A stretch of DNA of 18,157 nucleotides from OLB6 sp964493635 (GCA_964493635.1 CAZBOW010000034.1:1-18157); one strand, 5' to 3'. Counted from the stretch's first letter, positions 8,362 through 16,283 are shown. The notes: a model not told the origin generated them from the sequence alone. Translations and numbers: made by a program.

Positions 8362-9786
8362 ATGCTGTCAACCTCCACAACATCCAAGGTCCCGTTGATC
8401 CAAAAACTTGCGTTTGGCTCAGGGCACCTGGTTAACAACCTGTTTCCCGGTTCGCTAGGAGTGTTCTCGTTTTTCTTGCTGACCACGTATGGGATGGATC
8501 CGGGCTTGGCTGGACTTCTCGGTGGTATGCCACGGATCTACGATGCAATCACAGATCCCATCATGGGCTACGTATCCGACAACACTACATCAAGGTGGGG
8601 TAGGAGGCGTCCATACATCTTCATCGGTGCCATCACAAGTGGGCTATTGTTTGCTGCGCTATGGCAGCTCTACACCGTCAACAGCCAGACGTATAACTTC
8701 TGGTACTTCATGATCTTTTCGCTTCTGTTCTTGACGGGAAATACCATCTACTCAACGCCACTCATTGGGCTGGGATATGAGATGACGTCCGATTATCAAG
8801 AGCGAACAAGGCTAATGGGATTCTCACAGACGATCAGCCAACTCGCATGGATGATCGTCCCTTGGTTTTGGGTCATCATTGCAGACCCATCAATATTCCC
8901 CAATCAAGCTGTTGCCATCAGAAGTCTGTCTGTCTGGGTGGGACTGTCCTGTCTGGCCTTGGGGATCATGCCCGCGATTTTCTGTCGTGAGGTCAATCAA
9001 GATGCTCTCGCAAATCGGGACACCATAACGTTCAGGAACCTCGTGCAAAACATGAAGGGGTTGATCAGAAGCATGAAGTTGATCTTCACCAACATTCCTT
9101 TCGTACGTCTCTGTGCGGCTACATTTCTTGTCTTCAACGGTTTTCAGATGGTTGCCTCCTTCAGCTTCTTCATCATTGTGTACTACATGTTTAACGGGAG
9201 TTTTGAGAATGCCGGACAGTGGCCAGCATGGTTCTCAACCGTCAGTGCTGTGTTCACGGCTTTCCTGATCATTCCTGTTGTGACTTGGATGTCGAACCGG
9301 TGGGGGAAACGAAATGCCTTCTTGGTATCAACAGCTATTTCCATCGTAGGGTATATCCTGAAATGGTGGGCATTCGACGCCGAAAACGTCTGGTTGATGT
9401 TCATCCCCATTCCACTGCTCTCATTTGGGCTTGGCGGCCTATTCACACTGATGATGTCGATGACCGCCGACGTATGCGACCTTGACGAGCTTGTAAATGG
9501 AATGCCGCGAAAGGAAGGAACCTTTGGAGCGATTTACTGGTGGATGGTCAAGCTGGGGCAGGGATTAGCCCTAGTGCTTGGTGGAGTTGTGCTGAAGTTC
9601 ATTGGATTCGATGGCAGCGTCGCGGTGCAAAGCCCCGATACGATTGTGTACCTTCGACTAGCAGACATCATCATTCCATCACTGACCGCTTTTTTGGCCA
9701 TCATTGTGATGCTGAATTACGATCTCAACGAGGAAAGAGCACGCCAGATCAAGACGGAGCTGGTACAGCGGCGAGGCGAGCTATAG
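8362..9786 (+). CDS. GPH-family MFS sugar:cation symporter
   Basis: This inner-membrane transporter of 474 residues has about twelve hydrophobic segments. The first cytoplasmic loop carries the glycoside-pentoside-hexuronide signature: RIYDAITDPIMGY (58-70) and SDNTTSRWGRRRPYIF (72-87). It ends with a charged cytoplasmic tail (DLNEERARQIKTEL). Relatives of this type (GPH, and sucrose/maltose carriers of similar layout) take up disaccharides and small oligosaccharides with protons or sodium. Lying six bases after GH30 and in the same operon as a cytoplasmic beta-1,3-glucan phosphorylase, it most likely imports laminaribiose and longer laminari-oligosaccharides. The exact substrate and coupling ion are inference. 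Confidence 0.88.
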   Translation: MLSTSTTSKVPLIQKLAFGSGHLVNNLFPGSLGVFSFFLLTTYGMDPGLAGLLGGMPRIYDAITDPIMGYVSDNTTSRWGRRRPYIFIGAITSGLLFAALWQLYTVNSQTYNFWYFMIFSLLFLTGNTIYSTPLIGLGYEMTSDYQERTRLMGFSQTISQLAWMIVPWFWVIIADPSIFPNQAVAIRSLSVWVGLSCLALGIMPAIFCREVNQDALANRDTITFRNLVQNMKGLIRSMKLIFTNIPFVRLCAATFLVFNGFQMVASFSFFIIVYYMFNGSFENAGQWPAWFSTVSAVFTAFLIIPVVTWMSNRWGKRNAFLVSTAISIVGYILKWWAFDAENVWLMFIPIPLLSFGLGGLFTLMMSMTADVCDLDELVNGMPRKEGTFGAIYWWMVKLGQGLALVLGGVVLKFIGFDGSVAVQSPDTIVYLRLADIIIPSLTAFLAIIVMLNYDLNEERARQIKTELVQRRGEL

Positions 9787-9819
9787 CAACCGCAGGAAGG
9801 AACTATTCCATTTCTGGCC

Positions 9820-9863
9820 ACGTTGCCGTAACGTTGCCGAAACGTTACTAAAACATTGCCGCT
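9820..9863 (+). promoter_or_regulatory. Four tandem 11-bp repeats, probable operator
   Basis: In the 120-bp gap between the transporter and the next gene, four units follow each other without spacing: ACGTTGCCGTA (9820-9830), ACGTTGCCGAA (9831-9841), ACGTTACTAAA (9842-9852) and ACATTGCCGCT (9853-9863). The period is close to one helical turn, so a regulator could bind all units on one face of the DNA. The array ends 43 bases before the ATG at 9907, a promoter-proximal position. The regulator is unknown and not encoded in the window. Confidence 0.5.
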
Positions 9864-9906
9864 ACCTGGCAAGCAACAAACCCATTCACTTTCTTAGGTC
9901 CTGTTC

Positions 9907-11021
9907 ATGAAAAATGCATGTACCTTGTTATTGAGCTTGATCACCGCCGCTGTTGGGATGATAGCCCAGCCCACATCAAGCGCGCCAGAGCCCCCTACGC
10001 GAAATGCCGCTGATGTTGTTTCGATTTTCAGCGGTGCGTACACGAACATTTCAGGCGTTAACTACAACCCTAACTGGGGTCAGTCAGGAAGCGTCGACCC
10101 GTCCTATGACCCGGGTGACGGAAACGTTGTGCTGGCCTACACGAATTTCAACTACCAAGGAACAGGGTTCGAAGGAAATGCTCAGAATGTCTCTGAGATG
10201 GAATTCGTTCACATCGATGTTTGGACAACCAGTGCCACGGTGCTGAAGTTCACGCCGATCGATAATAGCGGCAACGGTGCAGGTGAGGTGCTTGTTGATG
10301 TTCCTCTTGTATCGGGACAATGGAGCAGCGTCGACCTGCCGAAGAGCGCTTTTGCAGACATGTCGTGGAATTCGGTGATTCAGCTAAAGTTTGATGGTCA
10401 AGCGGGCGTCTCGCCGTCCGACATCTATCTGGATAACATCTACTTCTGGAAGAACCCAGCTGCTCAGGGTGAAGATGCTACGTTGAAAGATCTGCAGGTA
10501 GATGGTGTCACCGTTCCTGGCTTTGCTCCAAGTGCCCTGACATACTCATATGGCGTGCCAGAGGGCAGTGCCATCCCGCAGATTACGCTTGCTGAAACCA
10601 ACGACGCGAGCGCAACGGTTACTGAGATCACGCAAGCATCCGCTATTCCAGGAAATGCCACAGTTCTTGTAACGGCAGGGAATGGTACGACAACATCGAC
10701 GTACACGGTATCGTTCTTCTTCAACGCACCTGAGAACCCTGCACCAACCCCAACAGCAACAAATGTGATTTCGATGTACAGTGACGCGTACACAAATGTT
10801 GACGTTGACACATGGAGAGCAGATTGGAGTCAATCGTCCTTCGAGGAAACGACGATCAAGGACAATGCAACCTTGAAGTACACGAATCTCGGCTTCAATG
10901 GTATCGAGACAATTACAAAGCCTATCGATGCCACATCAATGACAACGCTACACATGGACGTATGGTCTCCAAACATTACGGTCTTCAACGTCAAGCTTGT
11001 GAGCTTCTTGGGTGATGGCTA
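9907..11021 (+). CDS. Secreted glucan-binding module protein, N-terminal part, cut by gap
   Basis: The visible 371 residues start with an export signal (MKNACTLLLSLITAAVGMIA). A glucan-binding module of the type found twice in the lipoprotein at 635 lies at about 36-182 (VVSIFSGAYTNIS, NPNWGQ, DIYLDNIYFW). Next is a cadherin-like/bacterial Ig-like beta-sandwich at about 188-272 (ATLKDLQVDGVTVPGFAPS ... TYTVSFFF). A second copy of the module begins at about 286 (VISMYSDAYTNVDVDTWRADW) and breaks off at LVSFLGDG where the N-run starts. The leftover bases TA would fit the Tyr present at the matching place in the lipoprotein's first copy (NGVYGGG). It probably continues into the glycosidase/barrel sequence after the gap as one gene, because neither side shows a stop or a fresh signal peptide. 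It opens a second transcription unit after the 11-bp repeats. Confidence 0.8.
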
Positions 11022-11121
11022 NNNNNNNNNNNNNNNNNNNNNNNNNNNNNNNNNNNNNNNNNNNNNNNNNNNNNNNNNNNNNNNNNNNNNNNNNNNNNNN
11101 NNNNNNNNNNNNNNNNNNNNN
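11022..11121. other. Assembly gap of 100 N
   Basis: The run is exactly 100 N, the usual placeholder for a gap of unknown size. The reading frames on its two sides do not match at this length. If both sides are one gene, the true gap must leave remainder 2 when divided by 3. By comparison with the complete copies of the binding module, at least about 60-75 residues plus the start of the catalytic domain are missing. Confidence 0.95.
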
Positions 11122-11123
11122 TG

Positions 11124-14100
11124 GTGAATGGACAGAAGTTGTTCATCAAGGGCATGAATTGGGACTACTACCCGACTGGCACGAACTACTCGTATAGCTT
11201 ATGGAACCAGCCGGATGCCACCATCATCGCTGCACTTAACTACGAAATGGGGCTGTTGAAGAACATGGGGGTGAATGTGATTCGACAGTACAGTGGAGTC
11301 CCGTCGAGATGGATCACATACATCTACAAGAAGTTCGGAATCTACACTGTCTTGAATCACACGTTTGGGCGATACGGACTGACCGTCGATGATACCTGGA
11401 TCCCCAACATCGACTACGCTGACCCAGAGATTCAGTCGATGTTGCTACAAGAAGTACAACGCATGGTGTCGGATTACAAGGATACTCCGGGCTTGTTGAT
11501 GTACCTCTTGGGGAACGAGAACAACTATGGCTTGTTTTGGCGTGGTGCTGAAACGGAAGACATCCCTGTTAAAGACAAGCAATCAACCAAAGATGCCGTT
11601 CAGATGTACAAGCTCTTTAACACGGCGGTACGTACAATGAAGGCTGTTGATTCTCGACATCCTGTGGCGATCTGCAATGGGGATCTTCTGTTCCTTGATA
11701 TCATCGCAGAGGAGTGCCCAGACGTAGACGTTCTGGGGATCAATGTGTATCGCGGAATCTCCTTCGACAATGCATTTGATAGGGTGCGCAAGGAGTATGG
11801 TAAGCCCCTTATGTTCACCGAGTTCGGCGCCGATGCCTACAACACGCAAACAAACGCGGAAGATCAGGAGTCGCAGGCCAAGTATCTGGTCGGCAACTGG
11901 AAGGAGATCTATGCCAACGCTGCAGGCAATGGTAAGGCCGGTAACTGTTTAGGCGGGTTCACCTTTCAATTCAGCGATGGTTGGTGGAAGTACGGGCAGA
12001 CGTCCAATCTTGACGTGCACGATGTGAATGCCTCATGGTCGAATGGTGGATACCAGAACGACTATGTCGAGGGTGAAAACAACATGAACGAGGAATGGTT
12101 CGGCATCTGTGCCAAAGGGAAAGCCGATGAACAGGGATTGTATCCGCTCTACCCACGAGCAGCCTATTATGCACTGAAAGAAATCCATGCTTACAGTCCC
12201 TACGAGGTGTCGATCGACTCACTGGAGTTACAGTTTGACGAGACAACAATCTCCCAATCGATGCTGCTGGCAAATACTGCAATGTCCGGCAGGGACCAAA
12301 ACAGAGGTGCGATCTATGTGAGCGACCTTCAAGCCACCGTTACCACATTCAACACGGGCGGTAGCCTCATCAGCACGGGGCAGACCGGTATCTCGAATGT
12401 CCCGGCCTACCCAAAGAAACTCGGGTTTGATCACATGCAATCGTTTAACGTAGGAGTGACAGCCAACCCTGCACCGAATATGACTGCGAATGTTCAGTTC
12501 AATATTCTGGGAAATGTAGCAGAGAACCCGATCGACGAGGTGTTCTACGAGAATCGCGGCAGGCCGATTACTGTGAGGAATCCAGATGGCACTCAGCAGA
12601 ACATTGTGAATGACCGCATCGTCGTCTACAAGAGTAGCCTCTCATGGAACTCAGCGTATTTCAACCTCACGGGTTTCTACCGAACAGGACACTTCCATTG
12701 GGGCTATGAGGGTGATTTCTTTGGCCTCTATCCGGAGGCGAACTACGGACCCAATATCGATACGTACTCTGCAAACACGCCGTTCGGATTTGAAGTCGAG
12801 GGAAAGAAGTTTCTGAAGGGGTTGAAGGTTGCCTTCGGTCCGGAGTTGTGGTGGGGTGCAAACCCAGCCATCTTGATCAAGTATTCCACTTCACTCTTGT
12901 CCACAGATATCACAGGCATGTTCCAAGAGGACCTGATGCAAAGGGATAACGTCCAAAGCTCCTTTGCTGTCCCAGTCCCGAAGACCAGAAAAGCAGCGCT
13001 GAGTCTGCAGAAGAATTTCAACAACGTGCGTGTAACTGTTGGCGGTTTGTGGGCAGGACAACCCCTGAATGGAAGACCCTTCCAGTTGATCAGAGGCGAC
13101 ATTGCCAATTACGCTGTGTATGAGGACACGATACGTTCTTCCGACAACTTCGGTGGGAAGATTAAGGTCACCTATGAGAGTTCGAGGTTCAACTGGTATG
13201 CTCTTGCATCAGTGATGGGCTTGGTTGCCAACGGAGGCTTCGATAACACCAAAACCTTCACGGGTTGGAAACTGAAGGACATTGGAAGTGGCAACATGAT
13301 GAACTTCCTAACTGGCTTCACCTTCAACGTGGGAAAGCTACAAGTAGCCCCCAACATGTTGTGGCAGAAGCCCCTTGAAGGGCCAATCCCTTCTTGGGTT
13401 GAAGCTCCGGCCAGGCCGCGGAACATTCTGGATGACCCCTTCTCGGTTCGTTCGAATCGCGAGACACTTGCCGGCGAACTTCTCCTCACATACGATCCCA
13501 CACCTGCAACGTGGATGTATGAGTGGGACAACGATCGGGCTGAAGATGCCGAGTTTGCCGCCAGTGTGAATGTTCTGTACCGGCATCTCCCCACAACACA
13601 GGACGCTGCGATTGGCATTTTGGCGAACGGACGTACAACGTTTGTGTTTCCAGGGGCAGCGCCCGCCCAGGACCTCTGGGAGGCCACCGCTCGAATCGTT
13701 TCGAAGGTCAACCCAGAGTTCGGAGTTATAGCCAACTTGTACGTTGGTAATGGACAGGCCAACGGTAGCGACGATCGGACTATTCATCGATATGGAGCTG
13801 ACCTGCGGGCGGTATACAAGCAATCAAAGTTGATCCTGTTCTGCAAGGTCAACGACTGGGGTCCGTTCGATTACCATCGCGATTTCAACCTGACATTCCC
13901 TCTTCAACTGATGGCCGAAGTGTCGACGGAGCTGGCAAAGCCCGACTGGTTCATGCTCCCTGGAACGAAAGTGGGAATGCGAACCACGTATCGCACCTTG
14001 AACAAGTATTCACCACGTTACTCCCCAACGCTCACTCTGGATCCTGCTGGTGATTGGGTTCCCGATCCGAATGCCATTGGATTTCCGGACGGAAATGAGT

Positions 14101-14141
14101 GGGAGATCAGGACCTTTGTCCAAGTATCGATTGGGACGTAA
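11124..14141 (+). CDS. Clan GH-A glycosidase fused to predicted outer-membrane beta-barrel (5' partial)
   Basis: This frame has 1005 residues after the gap. Residues 1 to about 360 form a GH2/GH5-like TIM barrel: NGQKLFIKGMNWDYYP at the start, NVIRQYSGVP, then LLMYLLGNENNYGLF with probable acid/base Glu132 and KPLMFTEFGADAY with probable nucleophile Glu233, and GGFTFQFSDGWWKY near the end. From about residue 395 to the C-terminus there are many alternating amphipathic segments rich in aromatic and small residues (such as AYFNLTGFYRTGHFHWGYEG, VRVTVGGLWAG, FNWYALASVMGLV, FGVIANLYVGNGQA, WEIRTFVQVSIG), which look like a transmembrane beta-barrel. The GTG at 11124 is only where the frame becomes readable, not a trusted start. 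The family could also be a GH158- or GH2-like beta-1,3-glucanase; I cannot decide. If joined to the secreted part upstream, the protein would be roughly 1450 residues: binding modules, glycosidase and barrel. Confidence 0.7.
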   Translation: MNGQKLFIKGMNWDYYPTGTNYSYSLWNQPDATIIAALNYEMGLLKNMGVNVIRQYSGVPSRWITYIYKKFGIYTVLNHTFGRYGLTVDDTWIPNIDYADPEIQSMLLQEVQRMVSDYKDTPGLLMYLLGNENNYGLFWRGAETEDIPVKDKQSTKDAVQMYKLFNTAVRTMKAVDSRHPVAICNGDLLFLDIIAEECPDVDVLGINVYRGISFDNAFDRVRKEYGKPLMFTEFGADAYNTQTNAEDQESQAKYLVGNWKEIYANAAGNGKAGNCLGGFTFQFSDGWWKYGQTSNLDVHDVNASWSNGGYQNDYVEGENNMNEEWFGICAKGKADEQGLYPLYPRAAYYALKEIHAYSPYEVSIDSLELQFDETTISQSMLLANTAMSGRDQNRGAIYVSDLQATVTTFNTGGSLISTGQTGISNVPAYPKKLGFDHMQSFNVGVTANPAPNMTANVQFNILGNVAENPIDEVFYENRGRPITVRNPDGTQQNIVNDRIVVYKSSLSWNSAYFNLTGFYRTGHFHWGYEGDFFGLYPEANYGPNIDTYSANTPFGFEVEGKKFLKGLKVAFGPELWWGANPAILIKYSTSLLSTDITGMFQEDLMQRDNVQSSFAVPVPKTRKAALSLQKNFNNVRVTVGGLWAGQPLNGRPFQLIRGDIANYAVYEDTIRSSDNFGGKIKVTYESSRFNWYALASVMGLVANGGFDNTKTFTGWKLKDIGSGNMMNFLTGFTFNVGKLQVAPNMLWQKPLEGPIPSWVEAPARPRNILDDPFSVRSNRETLAGELLLTYDPTPATWMYEWDNDRAEDAEFAASVNVLYRHLPTTQDAAIGILANGRTTFVFPGAAPAQDLWEATARIVSKVNPEFGVIANLYVGNGQANGSDDRTIHRYGADLRAVYKQSKLILFCKVNDWGPFDYHRDFNLTFPLQLMAEVSTELAKPDWFMLPGTKVGMRTTYRTLNKYSPRYSPTLTLDPAGDWVPDPNAIGFPDGNEWEIRTFVQVSIGT

Positions 14142-14144
14142 AAG

Positions 14145-14226
14145 GCTTGCATAATGGACAACGCCGGGAAAACCTTTTCCCGGCAACTCTCCCGGCAAAG
14201 GTTATCCCGGCAACTCTCCCGGCAAC
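14145..14226 (+). repeat. Modular palindromic repeat, copy R3
   Basis: Three bases after the stop of the barrel gene comes the variant flank GCTTGCATAAT (14145-14155), then GCCGGGAAAACC, TTTTCCCGGCAACTC, TCCCGGCAAAGG, TTATCCCGGCAACTC and TCCCGGCAA. It has the same orientation as R1 and R2. Position and palindrome would allow a role as a transcript end for the glucan locus. Between it and R4 (14227-14290) is a short unique stretch containing the odd palindrome GGTTCAGTGAACC (14271-14283). Confidence 0.9.
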
Positions 14227-14290
14227 ATGAATCACATAAGCGCAAGGGTGTGAAGAGGCCTTGAGCCAAGGGTTCAGTGAACCACAGAAC

Positions 14291-14365
14291 GCTTTACATA
14301 ATCTTTCCCGGCAAACCTTTTCCCGGCAACTCTCCCGGCAAAGGTTTTCCCGGCAAAGGTTTTCC
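14291..14365 (+). repeat. Modular palindromic repeat, copy R4
   Basis: The exact flank GCTTTACATAAT (14291-14302) precedes CTTTCCCGGCAAACC, TTTTCCCGGCAACTC, TCCCGGCAAAGG, TTTTCCCGGCAAAGG and TTTTCC. The left arm of the usual palindrome is altered here (CCCGGCAAACC instead of CCGGGAAAACC). The last unit runs directly into the truncated transposase reading frame. Confidence 0.9.
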
Positions 14366-15155
14366 TTGTCAGCAACGACAACATCCTCAAAGCGATTCGC
14401 TGGCTCTTGAACCAGGAGTTCGTTGACTACGGCTACGTGAAGGTCACACGCTGGCTTCAACGCCTTGGCCTGATCATCAACAAGAAAAAAGTGCTCCGCT
14501 TGATGCGCAGCGAGGGCTTGCTGCTGGCGCGTCCCAAGCGGCGAGGCTCCGGCAAGACCTGGGTCAAGGACCTTGTCCCGCAAGCGGACAGGCCGTTTCG
14601 CTACATGGAGGTGGACATCAAGTACGTCCGGGTTGACGGCATCGGCAGGCAGGCTCTGTTGCTGACCGTTATTGACGTGCACAGCCGCTTCAACCTTGGG
14701 CACCTGCTGCAGTACACGATGCAGAAGGACGACGTCAAGGAACTCTTCAGGCACATCTTCGCGACCTACGACATGCCCGATGGGGTGACCGTGCGCTCGG
14801 ATAATGGCAGCCAGTTCGAGTCGGAAGTCGTCCGATCATACTTCGCTGAACAGGGTACGATTCATGAGTTCACCAAGCCGCCACTCCCGAACAGAATGCT
14901 CACATCGAAGCGTATCACAGCATTCTTCAGCGTGCCGTCTGTGATCAGTACCTGTTCACAAGCCTGGATCATGCACGAGAGACGCTCGATCGATTCCGGG
15001 ACTTCTATAACTTCGAGCGACTGCACTCAGGCATCGCCTTTAGAACTCCGTCTGAAGCGCTTGCCGACATGCAGGTCATGGTTCCAATCCCTGTGACGAT
15101 CAACGTCAAGTTCAGCGACCACATCATGTCAATTTTCAATGGTTCCCAGTCCTAA
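14362..15155 (+). pseudogene. IS3/IS481-like transposase remnant, truncated and frameshifted
   Basis: The sequence is a DDE integrase-core transposase. The open frame gives an HTH_21-like piece (DYGYVKVTRWLQRLGLIINK, KKVLRLMRSEGLL) and then the rve core: first Asp in RYMEVDIKYV, second Asp in VTVRSDNGSQFES. After EFTKP, near 14880, the frame shifts. In the next frame the protein continues as TPEQNAHIEAYHSILQRAV, with the third catalytic residue Glu in HIEAYH, then FERLHSGIAFRTPSEALADM, ending with TAA at 15153-15155. One missing base (a G in AAGCCGCC) would restore KPATPEQN. The 5' end is also lost: there is no start before LVSNDNILKAIRWLL, which abuts repeat R4. The segment looks richer in G+C than its neighbours, fitting a foreign origin. 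A sequencing error could explain the frameshift but not the missing 5' part. Confidence 0.85.
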
Positions 15156-15515
15156 CAATAGGGGTCCGGTACAGTCCGGGTGGTCTCAGAGTTTCACGTC
15201 ATCCCTACTACTGAACTCTTGATTTGATTTGACACCCTGTACTGGCAAGAATGCAAATGGAGGTGATCTAGTTTCAGATGGGGAGTTCACTCAACTCGGG
15301 TCAAGTGGTTGTCCGTCCGAAAGGACGGACACACCACAACACCCGTCTATGGTTTGACTTCCTACACGGGTGGTGGGATAGCCCTCATCGTGAAGCGGCT
15401 CGTGTTCGATCCTCGTGCACGCCAGCAGTGACGCCGTGAATGACACTTGGAGCGACGCTGGGAAGCTCCGGAGTGGTAATTTCAGCCGTCATTTATTCAC
15501 GTTTTGAAAGCTTTC
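15156..15515. other. Non-coding stretch between transposase remnant and OMP gene
   Basis: No coding region is supported in these 360 bases. They probably include the lost right end of the insertion element (after 15155). A TTGACA at 15229-15234 has no good -10 partner. Two adjacent hairpins lie at 15305-15372 (listed separately). A further weak stem, GGAGC with GCTCC, lies in the 50 bases before 15475. Just before the OMP gene, TTCACGTTTTG at about 15496 is A+T-rich and could be part of a promoter. No tRNA, rRNA or CRISPR is seen. Confidence 0.5.
15305..15372 (+). other. Two tandem strong hairpins, possible structured RNA
   Basis: Hairpin 1: TGTCCGTCC (15310-15318) pairs perfectly with GGACGGACA (15323-15331) across a GAAA tetraloop. 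GTGGT (15305-15309) extends the stem by pairing with ACCAC (15333-15337) past one bulged C. Hairpin 2: CACCCGT (15340-15346) pairs with ACGGGTG (15366-15372) around a 19-base loop. No T-tract follows, so a simple intrinsic terminator is unlikely. The strand is uncertain; on the + strand hairpin 1 has a GNRA-type loop, which is common in structured RNAs. It could be a small RNA, a leader of the downstream OMP gene, or the end of a mobile element. Confidence 0.4.
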
Positions 15516-16283
15516 ATGAAACGTTTTGTTGTCGCGTGGTCTATCGCCATGCTGGTAAGTGCTGCCAGTGTATCTCTGGTTGCTGCTAGTGATTCGACAA
15601 GCCCCTTTCACGGATTCAACATCGGCATGCACGGAGGCTACGGCTCTGCCCAGCGTGTTGGTGTAAACAGTTGGTGGTTTGAAGGTCTTGACATCGAGAG
15701 AGGATGGGATCAGTTCTCACAGAGTGGTGGTCAGATTGGCGTACACATGGGGTACAACTACGTTCTTCCTTCCGGGCTCCTGTTTGGGGCTCGTGTAAGT
15801 TTTGCTGCCTCCGACATTCACGGCATGGATATCGACAGCGTTCGTGACGGAGCAGATGAGTTCACGTCGGATGGAAGAAACAGGCAGGAGAGTATCACAA
15901 TGGCACAGGCTCGCATCGGCTATGCCACAGACACGTGGTCGGTGCATGCTATTGGTGGTTACACGATAACTACGTCGCGGAATGAGGGCTCGTTCACGTC
16001 ATTGACACCGGCAGCTATTCCGCCAGGTGGTGAAAGAATCTATGGATCCTGGAGCGGCGTCGAAATGCAATCGGGTTTGGTTGCGGGCGTTGGAGCCGGC
16101 TTCATGCTGACAGATCGAGTTTCCGTCAGCTTGGACTATACCTTGCTGTTGTTCGATAAGGTGACCAATGGCCTTCCTGGATCCGCCGGTATCTTGGGAT
16201 CCGGCTCTGTGCCAACGTATCTCACGTCCGTTGTTGAGTCTGAAATGCACCTGTTCACGGTGGGTGTTTCGTATCGCCTCTAA
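15516..16283 (+). CDS. Small outer-membrane beta-barrel protein (OmpA/Omp31-like porin family)
   Basis: This protein of 255 residues has an export signal (MKRFVVAWSIAMLVSAASVSLVAA) and then a predicted 8-strand barrel: FHGFNIGMHGGYG at the start, GGQIGVHMGYNYVL, GLLFGARVSFAASD, MAQARIGYATDTWSVHAIGGYT, GLVAGVGAGFMLTDRVSVSLDYTLL, and a last strand HLFTVGVSYRL at the C-terminus. This layout matches the outer-membrane beta-barrel/Omp31-type porin families, whose members have varied or unknown roles. ATG 15516 is chosen because it begins the signal sequence, with GAAAG eight bases upstream; TTG 15504 would add four residues. It appears to be a single-gene unit, with repeat R5 starting five bases after its stop. 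I see no link to glucan use. Confidence 0.75.
   Translation: MKRFVVAWSIAMLVSAASVSLVAASDSTSPFHGFNIGMHGGYGSAQRVGVNSWWFEGLDIERGWDQFSQSGGQIGVHMGYNYVLPSGLLFGARVSFAASDIHGMDIDSVRDGADEFTSDGRNRQESITMAQARIGYATDTWSVHAIGGYTITTSRNEGSFTSLTPAAIPPGGERIYGSWSGVEMQSGLVAGVGAGFMLTDRVSVSLDYTLLLFDKVTNGLPGSAGILGSGSVPTYLTSVVESEMHLFTVGVSYRL

Noticed and set aside
14271..14283. GGTTCAGTGAACC as an operator
   Set aside because: It is a single short palindrome between two repeats with no promoter or gene placed for it to control.
14362..15155. Programmed frameshift in the transposase
   Set aside because: IS3-type programmed shifts occur at slippery A-rich sites between orfA and orfB. This shift is inside the catalytic core at a CCGCC site and separates the third catalytic residue, so decay or sequencing error is more likely.
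15380..15435. tRNA or tmRNA remnant suggested by GTTCGATCC near 15404
   Set aside because: The flanking bases do not form a T-arm stem on either strand, and no cloverleaf or CCA end is found.
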